The position numbers and the translations under genes are program-made. A model generated the notes under the pieces. That model was not told where the DNA came from and did no database searches. It saw only the letters and a list, made by a program, of their open reading frames with translations. Shown here piece after piece: positions 1 through 7,575 of a stretch of 8,558 bases of DNA. Numbering within the stretch: the first letter of the stretch is position 1; each line of letters opens with the position of its first letter. The DNA lies in the NCBI GenBank assembly GCA_965369995.1, contig CBDURO010000054.1, positions 1 through 8,558 of the forward strand, in the 5' to 3' direction. This DNA comes from JAHJCW01 sp965369995 (lineage in GTDB: Bacteria; Fidelibacterota; Marinisomatia; Marinisomatales; JAHJCW01).

Positions 1-51
<51 letters not shown>

Positions 52-64
52 TATAACGGGCTGA

Positions 65-93
65 AAATTAAGCTTATGCCCTGCGTTTTGCAA
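65..93 (-). promoter_or_regulatory. Candidate sigma70-type promoter for the tRNA
   Basis: On the minus strand TTGCAA (93 to 88) is followed after 17 bases by TAATTT (70 to 65), which would place a transcript start a few bases before the tRNA 5' end at 51. The match to the TTGACA/TATAAT consensus is only partial, the region is AT-rich, and the host's consensus is unknown, so this is a position-supported guess. Confidence 0.3.
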
Positions 94-115
94 TTACCAA
101 AATTACTACTATAAC
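88..115 (+). promoter_or_regulatory. Candidate promoter for the wbpA operon
   Basis: TTGCAA at 88-93 and TATAAC at 110-115 are separated by 16 bases and lie 56 bases upstream of the wbpA start. This is the best sigma70-like pair in the 52-170 spacer on this strand. The -35-like hexamer is a palindrome and is the same one used by the candidate divergent tRNA promoter. No clear operator or riboswitch-like structure is visible in the rest of the leader. Confidence 0.3.
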
Positions 116-170
116 AGTATTTAATATGCAGCGTAATTTCACCAATATTAATTAAAAAATTGAGTATAAA

Positions 171-1493
171 ATGGAAAAAGAATTACAAAGTAAAATTAAT
201 GATAAAACTGCCGTAATTGGGATAATCGGCTTAGGGTATGTAGGGTTACCATTAGCAGTTGAATTTGCTAATAATAATTTTACAGTTATTGGTATTGATA
301 TAGATAAAAGAAAGGTAGAGCAACTGAACAGTGGCGAAAATTATATTGCTGATGTATCTGATAATAATTTAAAACAATTAGTTTCATCAAAAAAAATTCG
401 TGCCACAAATGACTTTTCGATAATAACCAAGATAGATGCGGTAATAATTTGTGTTCCTACACCTCTTAATAAGTTAAAAGATCCGGATGTTTCATATATT
501 TTAAATGTATTAGATCAATTAACAAAATATGTTCATACTGATATGTTTATCAGTTTAGAAAGTACTACTTATCCGGGTACTACGCGTGAACTAATTTTGC
601 CAGCATTAGAAAAAAAGAAATTGGCGGTCGGAAAAGATTTTTATCTGTGTTTTTCGCCTGAGCGCGTTGATCCGGGTAATGAAAAATATCATATTAAGAA
701 TACTCCTAAAATAATCGGTGGAATCACCGAAAAATGTACAGCTATTGGCAAGCTGCTTTATGAATCAATAATTGATACTGTTGTCCCGGTATCATCTCCC
801 GAAGCTGCCGAAACAGTTAAATTGTTAGAAAACACTTTCAGATCTATCAACATCGGACTTGTTAATGAAGTGGCGATTATGTGTGAAAAATTAGGTGTAG
901 ATGTTTGGGAAGTTATTGATGCGGCAGCTACAAAACCTTTTGGATTTATGAAGTTTACACCTGGACCGGGTTTAGGAGGACATTGTATCCCAATTGATCC
1001 ACATTATTTAGCTTGGAAGATGAAAACTTTAGATTACCGCGCAAGATTTATCGAGCTTGCCGGTGAGATAAATACCGGTATGCCATTACATGTCTTGGAT
1101 TTAATTAGCGGTGGGCTTAACCGTTTTCAAAAGTCTATTAATGGAAGCAAAATATTAGTTTTGGGTATTGCATATAAAAAAGATATAGATGATGTACGGG
1201 AATCCCCAGCACTGGACGTGATGACGCTTTTGGAACAGGGTGGTGCACAGGTTGATTATTATGATGGTTATGTTCCCAAAATCAAATGGAATTGTGCGAA
1301 TAAATTTGGCCAAAAGAATTTAACAGCGGAAACTATACAGTTTTATGATGCAGTAGTAGTTCTCACAGATCATTCAAACGTAGATTATGATTTAGTCAAA
1401 TCAGAATCTATATTGATTGTTGATACTCGTAACGTCTTCTCGGGGATAAAAGATTCTAAAATTATTCGCTTAGGTAACAGTCAAAGTATATAG
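171..1493 (+). CDS. wbpA: UDP-N-acetyl-D-glucosamine 6-dehydrogenase (WbpA type)
   Basis: This enzyme oxidises C6 of UDP-GlcNAc twice with NAD+ to give UDP-GlcNAc uronic acid, a cytoplasmic precursor of uronic-acid-containing O-antigen or capsule. The 440 residues match the family length (P. aeruginosa WbpA is about 436). Seen in the sequence: an N-terminal Rossmann fold with GLGYVG at 20-25, CVPTP at 94-98, STTYPGT at 131-137, the central KLLEN segment with Lys217 and Asn221, and the catalytic GGHCIPIDP segment with Cys272. The C-terminal UDP-binding domain contains the LGIAYKKDIDDVRESPA segment. The wording of these motifs (SLESTTYPGTT, AAATKPFGF, PGPGLGGHCIPIDP, GIAYKK) is closer to WbpA than to Ugd, WecC or WbpO/TviB. 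The start at 171 precedes the Rossmann strand with a WbpA-like short N-terminal extension; there is no Shine-Dalgarno sequence. It is the first gene of the block, 7 bases before lhgO. Confidence 0.93.
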   Translation: MEKELQSKINDKTAVIGIIGLGYVGLPLAVEFANNNFTVIGIDIDKRKVEQLNSGENYIADVSDNNLKQLVSSKKIRATNDFSIITKIDAVIICVPTPLNKLKDPDVSYILNVLDQLTKYVHTDMFISLESTTYPGTTRELILPALEKKKLAVGKDFYLCFSPERVDPGNEKYHIKNTPKIIGGITEKCTAIGKLLYESIIDTVVPVSSPEAAETVKLLENTFRSINIGLVNEVAIMCEKLGVDVWEVIDAAATKPFGFMKFTPGPGLGGHCIPIDPHYLAWKMKTLDYRARFIELAGEINTGMPLHVLDLISGGLNRFQKSINGSKILVLGIAYKKDIDDVRESPALDVMTLLEQGGAQVDYYDGYVPKIKWNCANKFGQKNLTAETIQFYDAVVVLTDHSNVDYDLVKSESILIVDTRNVFSGIKDSKIIRLGNSQSI

Positions 1494-1500
1494 AAACCAC

Positions 1501-2688
1501 ATGTACGATGTGGCTATCATTGGCGGGGGAATCGTAGGTTTAGCGACTGCCTATGAATATCTTGATAAGAATCCATCTAATACGTTAATAGTATTTGAAA
1601 AAGAATCCAAGGTAGCTGCCCATCAAACCGGCAACAATAGCGGTGTAATTCATTCCGGTATTTATTATAAGCCCGGTTCGTTAAAAGCTAAAAATTGTCG
1701 GCGTGGTGTTAAAAAACTATTACAATTTTGTGATATGTATGGTATAAAATATGATCTGTGCGGGAAACTAATTATCGCGAATAATGAGCATGAAATACCA
1801 GGATTGATAGAACTTTATAATCGCGGAAGAAAAAATGGTGTACCAAACATAAAATTATTAGATAAAGATGAAATTAGAGAGCTTGAACCACATACAATTG
1901 GTATAAAAAGTGTTCATTCTCCTTCGACTGGTATTATAGATTATCAAGATGTTTGTAATGCTTGTGTAAATATCATTGAACAGAAAGGTGGTAAAATACA
2001 ATTAAATTCTAAGGTAATTGATATTATCCAAGAAAATAACAAAATTGTAATTGAAACAACGAACGGAAATTTTCACTCTAAGTCTGTAATAAATTGTGCA
2101 GGACTATACTCCGATAGAATTGCAAAGATGACAGAGACAAATCTTGGTATTAAAATAATACCCTTTCGCGGTGAGTATTATAAATTAATACCGGACAAAG
2201 CTCATTTAGTGAAAAACTTAATATATCCGGTCCCTAATCCGGAGTTTCCATTCCTCGGAGTTCATTTTACACGCAAAATTGATGGCACTGTAGAAGCAGG
2301 ACCAAATGCGGTATTAGCATTTGCTCGAGAAGGTTATGCTAAAACAGACATTAATTTTAAGGATTTGTTTGATATGTTCGGATATCCTGCTTTTTGGAAA
2401 TTGGGAAAAAGATATTGGAAAGTTGGAACAGCTGAAATGCTACGATCATATCTAAAATATTTATTTGTGAAAGCATTAAGAAAATTAATTCCTGAAATAA
2501 AAAGTAATGATCTTATCCCTGGTGGAAGTGGTGTTCGTGCCCAGGCGCTAACAAAAAATGGCAAATTGCTTGATGATTTCCACATAATCAGGAATAAAAA
2601 CATAACACACGTACTAAACGCTCCATCACCTGCTGCAACAAGTGCATTCGCAATTGCGGAGCATATAGTTTCAGTATTTGAGTCATAA
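1501..2688 (+). CDS. lhgO: L-2-hydroxyglutarate oxidase (FAD-dependent, DAO family)
   Basis: The enzyme oxidises L-2-hydroxyglutarate to 2-oxoglutarate using FAD; in E. coli LhgO the electrons go to the membrane quinone pool. The 395 residues match bacterial LhgO length. Seen: the dinucleotide-binding motif GGGIVG at 8-13 with Glu33 at the end of the second strand, the family-specific segment HQTGNNSGVIHSGIYY from residue 41, the central GPNAVLAFAREGY segment, and the C-terminal FAD-contact segment GGSGVRAQ at 341-348. There is no signal peptide, so it is cytoplasmic or peripheral to the inner membrane. The start is 7 bases after the wbpA stop, with no ribosome-binding sequence, which suggests co-transcription and perhaps coupled translation. 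Its place inside a surface-polysaccharide operon is unusual for a carbon-metabolism repair enzyme; a redox-recycling role is proposed in the findings. Other DAO-family oxidases are less likely given the motif matches. Confidence 0.9.
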   Translation: MYDVAIIGGGIVGLATAYEYLDKNPSNTLIVFEKESKVAAHQTGNNSGVIHSGIYYKPGSLKAKNCRRGVKKLLQFCDMYGIKYDLCGKLIIANNEHEIPGLIELYNRGRKNGVPNIKLLDKDEIRELEPHTIGIKSVHSPSTGIIDYQDVCNACVNIIEQKGGKIQLNSKVIDIIQENNKIVIETTNGNFHSKSVINCAGLYSDRIAKMTETNLGIKIIPFRGEYYKLIPDKAHLVKNLIYPVPNPEFPFLGVHFTRKIDGTVEAGPNAVLAFAREGYAKTDINFKDLFDMFGYPAFWKLGKRYWKVGTAEMLRSYLKYLFVKALRKLIPEIKSNDLIPGGSGVRAQALTKNGKLLDDFHIIRNKNITHVLNAPSPAATSAFAIAEHIVSVFES

Positions 2689-2753
2689 ATTATTTATTTT
2701 TAAGAAATATGTGAAGTGATACAACGATTTGTATTTAATTTCTATAAATATTA

Positions 2754-4397
2754 ATGGTTATGAATTTGGCATATAAATATTTTAGGTCTTCATTTTCCAG
2801 TGCTTACATATTACTTTTGGTTACTGTAACAAGTTATGCACAAGAAGTTCCTATCCCTCAAAAACATTTAGTAAACCAATTTATTGAACGTCAAATTACT
2901 TTAGGAAATCTTTCGCAAAGCGATGCGAGTGTCCGACCGTTAACTTATTCAAAAGTTAGAGATATGTTCAAGCAGTTATCGGTTGTATCCGATGAATTAT
3001 CCAATAAAGACCGACAATTGTTGAAAAGATTCGAGTCGGAATTTTCTATAGAAAAATTTGAAAGTACGATTAGTTTTCCGTTGCAGAAATCAACTTTAAG
3101 GAGAATTGGAAATACTGCGTTTAGTAAATATCAAATACACGGATCTGAACCACATTTGTTATCTTACAGGGATTCAGTTGTTTATGCATGGGCAGATGTC
3201 AGTGAGACAATGCGTTTGGAAGCGATTGAAGAATCAATTTACCGACGTTTTACGGATCAGGTGTCTGTTTTTGGGTCATTATATGATCAGTTATCGTTTT
3301 ACGTAAACTTTACAATGAATCGATTTGTCGGTGATTCATCGCTAGTATATAAAATCGAAGATTTTAAAAATGAAGACCATCAGTACTTTGATTTTGTAAA
3401 TTGGACATTGTGGTATCAATCGGAAGCCACTTTTAATATTTCAACTAGATACGGTGATTTTCAATTAAGTAAAACACCAGTGATTTGGGGGTTCTCACCG
3501 GACCATTCTCCAATTCTCTCTGGCAGTACCCAAACATTTCCTTATGTTAATTATTCATTTAAATATAAAAATATTGGATTCCATTTCATACATGGTTCTT
3601 TATTGCCTATGGAAAGTATTAATATTCATCGTAAAGAGGGATCTCCACAAAAATATTTAGCTGCTCACCGAATTGAATTAGAGATAAGCGAAAATCTGAT
3701 AATGTCATTCAACGAAATGGTTATTTATGGAAAACGTCCCTTTGAGATAGAATACTTGATACCGGTAAACTTTTATTGGCCGGCTGAACATAATCAAGGA
3801 GACCGAGATAACTTATTGATGGCATTGGATTGCTCTTGGCGTATCAAACCCGGACTAAGATGGTACAACACCTTATTTTGGGACGAGTTAGCATGGGAAA
3901 AAGTTTTAACAAAATGGTGGGCTAATAAATATGTATTTCAAACAGGAATTCATTGGGTATCAAAGACTAGTCCGTATTTAGCGGATTTACGAGTAGAAGC
4001 ATCAGTCAGTCGACCGTGGACTTATACCCATAATGATATGGTTAATTCATATACTTCAGCAGGAATTGGTCTTGGATTGCCTCAAGGACCTAATTCACAA
4101 TCCGTATTACTTAAAGCAGGTTTTTGGCCTTCCTACCGCTGGTATTTTAATATTTCGTCAATGTTAATCAGAGAAGGATCAGGGCTTGGGAGTTCTCCAA
4201 TGGATAATTATGATTTACGTGATCCTGAATTAGATGATAATACACCGTATTTGCTTGGGGAGATCCACAATTCCTCGGAATTCCGATTTGAAACAAATTA
4301 TTCAATAAATCAAATTATCAATTTATTCGGATTGATTAGTTATAAGTATCCGAATTCTGGATATAGTGGACATCTTGGAATAATAATTGATTGGTAA
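2754..4397 (+). CDS. Wzi-like capsule-assembly outer-membrane beta-barrel protein
   Basis: This looks like a member of the capsule-assembly Wzi family, outer-membrane barrels that anchor or organise capsular polysaccharide at the surface. The 547-residue product starts with a signal peptide (hydrophobic 17-26, predicted cleavage after the Ala of SYA at 27-29). A short helical region follows (about 35-100), with the RPLTYSKVRDM and LSNKDRQLLKRFESEF segments typical of the family's N-terminus. The rest alternates short amphipathic strands and ends in an aromatic residue (IIIDW), the usual beta-barrel terminal signal. The TPVIWGFSPDHSPILSG segment (241-257) and NQGDRDNLLMALDCSW (347-362) resemble conserved Wzi-family segments. 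The next in-frame ATG, at 2760, is an equally possible start; neither has a ribosome-binding sequence. It lies 65 bases after lhgO and its stop sits 4 bases before the preferred start of the next Wzi-like gene. It is clearly more divergent than the following two. The exact ligand is unknown. Confidence 0.75.
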   Translation: MVMNLAYKYFRSSFSSAYILLLVTVTSYAQEVPIPQKHLVNQFIERQITLGNLSQSDASVRPLTYSKVRDMFKQLSVVSDELSNKDRQLLKRFESEFSIEKFESTISFPLQKSTLRRIGNTAFSKYQIHGSEPHLLSYRDSVVYAWADVSETMRLEAIEESIYRRFTDQVSVFGSLYDQLSFYVNFTMNRFVGDSSLVYKIEDFKNEDHQYFDFVNWTLWYQSEATFNISTRYGDFQLSKTPVIWGFSPDHSPILSGSTQTFPYVNYSFKYKNIGFHFIHGSLLPMESINIHRKEGSPQKYLAAHRIELEISENLIMSFNEMVIYGKRPFEIEYLIPVNFYWPAEHNQGDRDNLLMALDCSWRIKPGLRWYNTLFWDELAWEKVLTKWWANKYVFQTGIHWVSKTSPYLADLRVEASVSRPWTYTHNDMVNSYTSAGIGLGLPQGPNSQSVLLKAGFWPSYRWYFNISSMLIREGSGLGSSPMDNYDLRDPELDDNTPYLLGEIHNSSEFRFETNYSINQIINLFGLISYKYPNSGYSGHLGIIIDW

Positions 4398-4401
4398 ATT
4401 A

Positions 4402-6006
4402 ATGGTACGTCTTAAAATTTTACATAAGATGCGATTAGTATCAATATTATTTATTATAAGTTCTGTCTCTGCCCAATTGTACATTCCTGCAGACCCGTTC
4501 AATTTGCTATTTACTGAACAAAAGGTTATGATGGGTGATGATGATCCCGGTTCTTTAATGATTAGACCAGTCATTCCACAGGTTAAGCAATTAAAAGAGG
4601 TATGGTCGTTAAAAGTAAGAAATGAATTTTTTTATAATAGCGGAGCGCCAAATCTTGAGAATACATCTGACCGTTGGGTAGGTAAAGGTGTCAGTTTTTT
4701 TACCTCAGCTAATATTGCTTATAATAGCGATATTATTTTTGCAAGTATTGAACCATATTATTTCATATCGCAAAATGATGATTATAGAGAGCCACAACGT
4801 TTGCCGAAATTCAATCACTTGAATGACAATCAACCGCATGTTAAAACTCCTTATACATCTGTTGGAGTCAGAGAAACTCAGTTATATTTAAAGCATAATG
4901 GATTTGGAGGTGGTTTTTCCAATGCAAATATGTGGTGGGGACCGGGAATACATAGTTCATTGATGATGACTAATAACACCACGGGTTTCGGGCATTTGAT
5001 GTTGGGTACAATCACAGAACAACGTTATAAGAATTGGGGATTTAACGGCAGATATATTTTATCAAAATTTGGTAAAAAAAGCGAATCAGAGCCATATTAT
5101 AGCGGATTTATTTTTAATACAACTTATTATTCAATACCAACTATAACAGTTGGGTTCGCACGCGCTTTTTTGTCTGGTGGTAAAAACACAGATTATGATA
5201 TTTGTTTGTTGGAAGCGGCATTATTACCGTTTGAAATAGCAAAAATTGAAAAACCAAGTGACCAAAATGATTTACTTAATCCGGTAAGTCAAACATTTGC
5301 GGGATATATTAATCTTCGGTTTCCGAATTCGGGAACAGTATTATTTTTAGAATGGGGGATAAATGCCGGTCCAAAAAGTTTAAAGGATTTTATCATTACA
5401 CCGGATCATTCCGATGCGTTCACAATTGGAGTTCGAAAATATGGTTTATTTAATAATATAAACTTGTTTGCTGCCTTTGAATATACCAATATAGCTCACA
5501 GTTCTTTTTGGAAAATGAAAGAAGCACACGATTGGTATGGTGATGTACAATTTGATTATTATACCTATGATGGAAGGCATTGGGCAGCTCATAGCGGTCC
5601 TGATTCAGATGACTTTACATTTTTATTTGGCTATTCTAATAATGGAATTTCGATAATACCGTCATTTAACTATGAAAGGCATAGTTTAACACATTCATAT
5701 GTACTAATAAATGAAGAGGCAAATACGCTTGTTTATGATAAAATATTTAATGATTATTATCTTAACGAAGAAAGACAGATCTATAGAGGTATGAGTCAGT
5801 TGGCTGAAACTAAGTTTGAATTTCGGTGCGATTTTAGATACAAATATAAAGGATTTCGTATTTCATTATATTATGAATATGAATATGTTCTTAATTATGA
5901 ATTTTCAGATTATGGTGATATCCAATCAAGACGAAGTGGAAATGTCTTATGGTTAGGTGTCGAGAAAAATATTACAATTTTCTTCTTAGATAAGAATAAA
6001 AGATAA
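4402..6006 (+). CDS. Wzi-like outer-membrane barrel protein, tandem copy 1
   Basis: Predicted secreted outer-membrane protein related to the Wzi capsule-assembly family and a clear paralogue of the next gene. From the ATG at 4402 it has 534 residues and a signal peptide with a basic start (VRLKILHKMR), a hydrophobic core and cleavage after SVSA at about residue 24, leaving a mature start of QLYIPADP. The key shared segments are SDRWVGKGV, EPYYFI-QNDDY, NANMWWGPGIH (about 174-184), the MTNNTTGFGH segment, AHSGPDSDD and SFNYERH. It ends in a strand GNVLWLGVEKN followed by a short charged tail (DKNKR), so the usual terminal aromatic is not the last residue. A TTG at 4387 would extend the frame into the upstream gene by 5 codons, and an ATG at 4429 would give a very short signal peptide; 4402 gives the most normal signal peptide. 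Its stop overlaps the next start by one base (TAATG). Assignment to the Wzi family is by motif and context. Confidence 0.7.
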   Translation: MVRLKILHKMRLVSILFIISSVSAQLYIPADPFNLLFTEQKVMMGDDDPGSLMIRPVIPQVKQLKEVWSLKVRNEFFYNSGAPNLENTSDRWVGKGVSFFTSANIAYNSDIIFASIEPYYFISQNDDYREPQRLPKFNHLNDNQPHVKTPYTSVGVRETQLYLKHNGFGGGFSNANMWWGPGIHSSLMMTNNTTGFGHLMLGTITEQRYKNWGFNGRYILSKFGKKSESEPYYSGFIFNTTYYSIPTITVGFARAFLSGGKNTDYDICLLEAALLPFEIAKIEKPSDQNDLLNPVSQTFAGYINLRFPNSGTVLFLEWGINAGPKSLKDFIITPDHSDAFTIGVRKYGLFNNINLFAAFEYTNIAHSSFWKMKEAHDWYGDVQFDYYTYDGRHWAAHSGPDSDDFTFLFGYSNNGISIIPSFNYERHSLTHSYVLINEEANTLVYDKIFNDYYLNEERQIYRGMSQLAETKFEFRCDFRYKYKGFRISLYYEYEYVLNYEFSDYGDIQSRRSGNVLWLGVEKNITIFFLDKNKR

Positions 6007-7574
6007 TGTTTGGAACTATAAAAAAAATTAAATCTATTCTTTTGTTTTTTTTCATATTTCTAATCATTGGACAGGTTTATAGTCAAATCTATATTCCTGC
6101 TGACCCATATAATTTATTGCTAACAGAAAAAAATATGCTATCAGGTAACGATAAACCCGTAGTATTGATAACTCGGCCGATATTTAGATCGGTTGATATG
6201 AAAAATAATTGGTCATTAAAAGTGAGGAGTGAATTCTTTTATAATAGTTCTGCTGCTAATTTAGAAAACATGTCTGACCGTTGGGTTGGAAAAGGAGTTG
6301 GATTTTTTAGTTCAATCAATATGTCCTATAGAAACCGTTATCTTGCTGTAAGTGCCGAACCATATTATTTTATCGATCAAAATGATGATTATATTGAACC
6401 AAATCGGTTATCGAAATTTTCAAGATTAAATGATAACCGTCCTTTCGCTGAAACTCCATATGTAACATATGGTATTCGAGAATTACAATTTTATGCAAAT
6501 TACAAAGGATTTGGAGCAGGTTACTCTAATGCCAACATGTGGTCAGGACCGGGAATACATACATCAACGACAATGACCAATAACACCTCGGGATTTGGTC
6601 ATATATTTTTAGGTACAATAGAAGAAAAACATTACAAAAATTGGGGTTTTAGCGGACGCTATATTTTCTCAAAATTTGATAAAAAGAGTAAATATGAACC
6701 ATACTATACAGCTGCAGTATTGGGGGTTTCATATTATTCAGAACCAACAATATCTATAGGGATAGTCAGAGAAGCATTAACGGGAGGCACTCACGAAAGG
6801 GTATTAAAAGATAGTGTAAGATGGCAAGATGCAGCCTTATCAATTTTTAGAGGTTATCAGCCAGCCGGCACCGAAAAGTATATAGCTAGATGGAGTCCTG
6901 ACGATCATTCAGCGACTGCCTATATTTCAGTGCTTATTAATAAATCAAAACTAAATTTATTCTTTGAGATTGGTAGAACTGATGTAACCTCAAGCTCATG
7001 GGTTCTCTTGGTATATCCCGATCATTCTATTGCTACAAATATCGGATTTCGTAAATATGGATTATTTGGAAATGAAAATTTGTTTTTTGGCTGTGAATAT
7101 TTTCAGAACCATAAATCAAGATCCACACACCGTATATTAGGATCAAGCGCTGATTGGTATGAGAGAGAAATGTATGATTATAGTAGTTATAACGGTAGAA
7201 GATGGGTTGCTCATAGCGGCACAGACTCAGATGATGTCCTTTTAATGTTTGGTTGGTTGGACGATAATCTTACAATTTTACCATCTTTTAATTATGAAAG
7301 ACATGGTGTTAACCAACCTACTTCTAGAGCGAAAACTAAATTAATTATAGATCAACTAAATGATATTTGGCTTGAAACAAAATTGGAGTTCAGACTAGAT
7401 CTTCGGTATAAATATAAAGCATATAAGCTGAATTTATATTATGAAAGGGAAGTTACACTAAACTTAGAGTCAAGAGATAAGACCAGGGGAGGTAATGTTA
7501 TTTGGGTAGGAATAGAAAGAGATATAACTAATGATTTTGTTGACAAAGTTTACAATAAAATATTTTCTAACTAA
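6006..7574 (+). CDS. Wzi-like outer-membrane barrel protein, tandem copy 2
   Basis: A 522-residue paralogue of the preceding gene, read from an ATG that overlaps its stop codon by one base, which suggests translational coupling and a stable pairing. The signal peptide has a basic start (TIKKIKS), a Phe/Ile/Leu core and a cleavage site after VYS near residue 26, leaving QIYIPADPYNLL, the same mature start as copy 1. Shared segments are WSLKVRSEFFYNS, SDRWVGKGV, QNDDY, NANMWSGPGIH (175-185), TMTNNTSGFGH, AHSGTDSDD and SFNYERHG. The last strand GNVIWVGIERDIT is followed by a tail of about 12 residues. Copy 2 has a longer, unrelated-looking insert after REALTGG (about 255-300) and lacks the copy 1 insert after SFNYERH. 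These are probably surface loops. Function is inferred as capsule or surface-polysaccharide assembly; a different outer-membrane role cannot be excluded. It is the last gene of the block, ending one base from the convergent lipoprotein gene. Confidence 0.7.
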   Translation: MFGTIKKIKSILLFFFIFLIIGQVYSQIYIPADPYNLLLTEKNMLSGNDKPVVLITRPIFRSVDMKNNWSLKVRSEFFYNSSAANLENMSDRWVGKGVGFFSSINMSYRNRYLAVSAEPYYFIDQNDDYIEPNRLSKFSRLNDNRPFAETPYVTYGIRELQFYANYKGFGAGYSNANMWSGPGIHTSTTMTNNTSGFGHIFLGTIEEKHYKNWGFSGRYIFSKFDKKSKYEPYYTAAVLGVSYYSEPTISIGIVREALTGGTHERVLKDSVRWQDAALSIFRGYQPAGTEKYIARWSPDDHSATAYISVLINKSKLNLFFEIGRTDVTSSSWVLLVYPDHSIATNIGFRKYGLFGNENLFFGCEYFQNHKSRSTHRILGSSADWYEREMYDYSSYNGRRWVAHSGTDSDDVLLMFGWLDDNLTILPSFNYERHGVNQPTSRAKTKLIIDQLNDIWLETKLEFRLDLRYKYKAYKLNLYYEREVTLNLESRDKTRGGNVIWVGIERDITNDFVDKVYNKIFSN

Positions 7575-7575
7575 T

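Noticed and set aside
2334..2603. Minus-strand open frame of 89 codons inside lhgO
   Set aside because: It lies wholly within the well-supported lhgO gene on the opposite strand, has no recognisable motif, and lhgO explains the sequence.
3106..3306. Plus-strand open frame of 66 codons inside the first Wzi-like gene
   Set aside because: It is an out-of-frame shadow of a gene with a signal peptide and family motifs in the main frame.
4323..4574. Minus-strand open frame across the junction of the first two Wzi-like genes
   Set aside because: It is antisense to two supported genes, with no motif and no start context to favour it.
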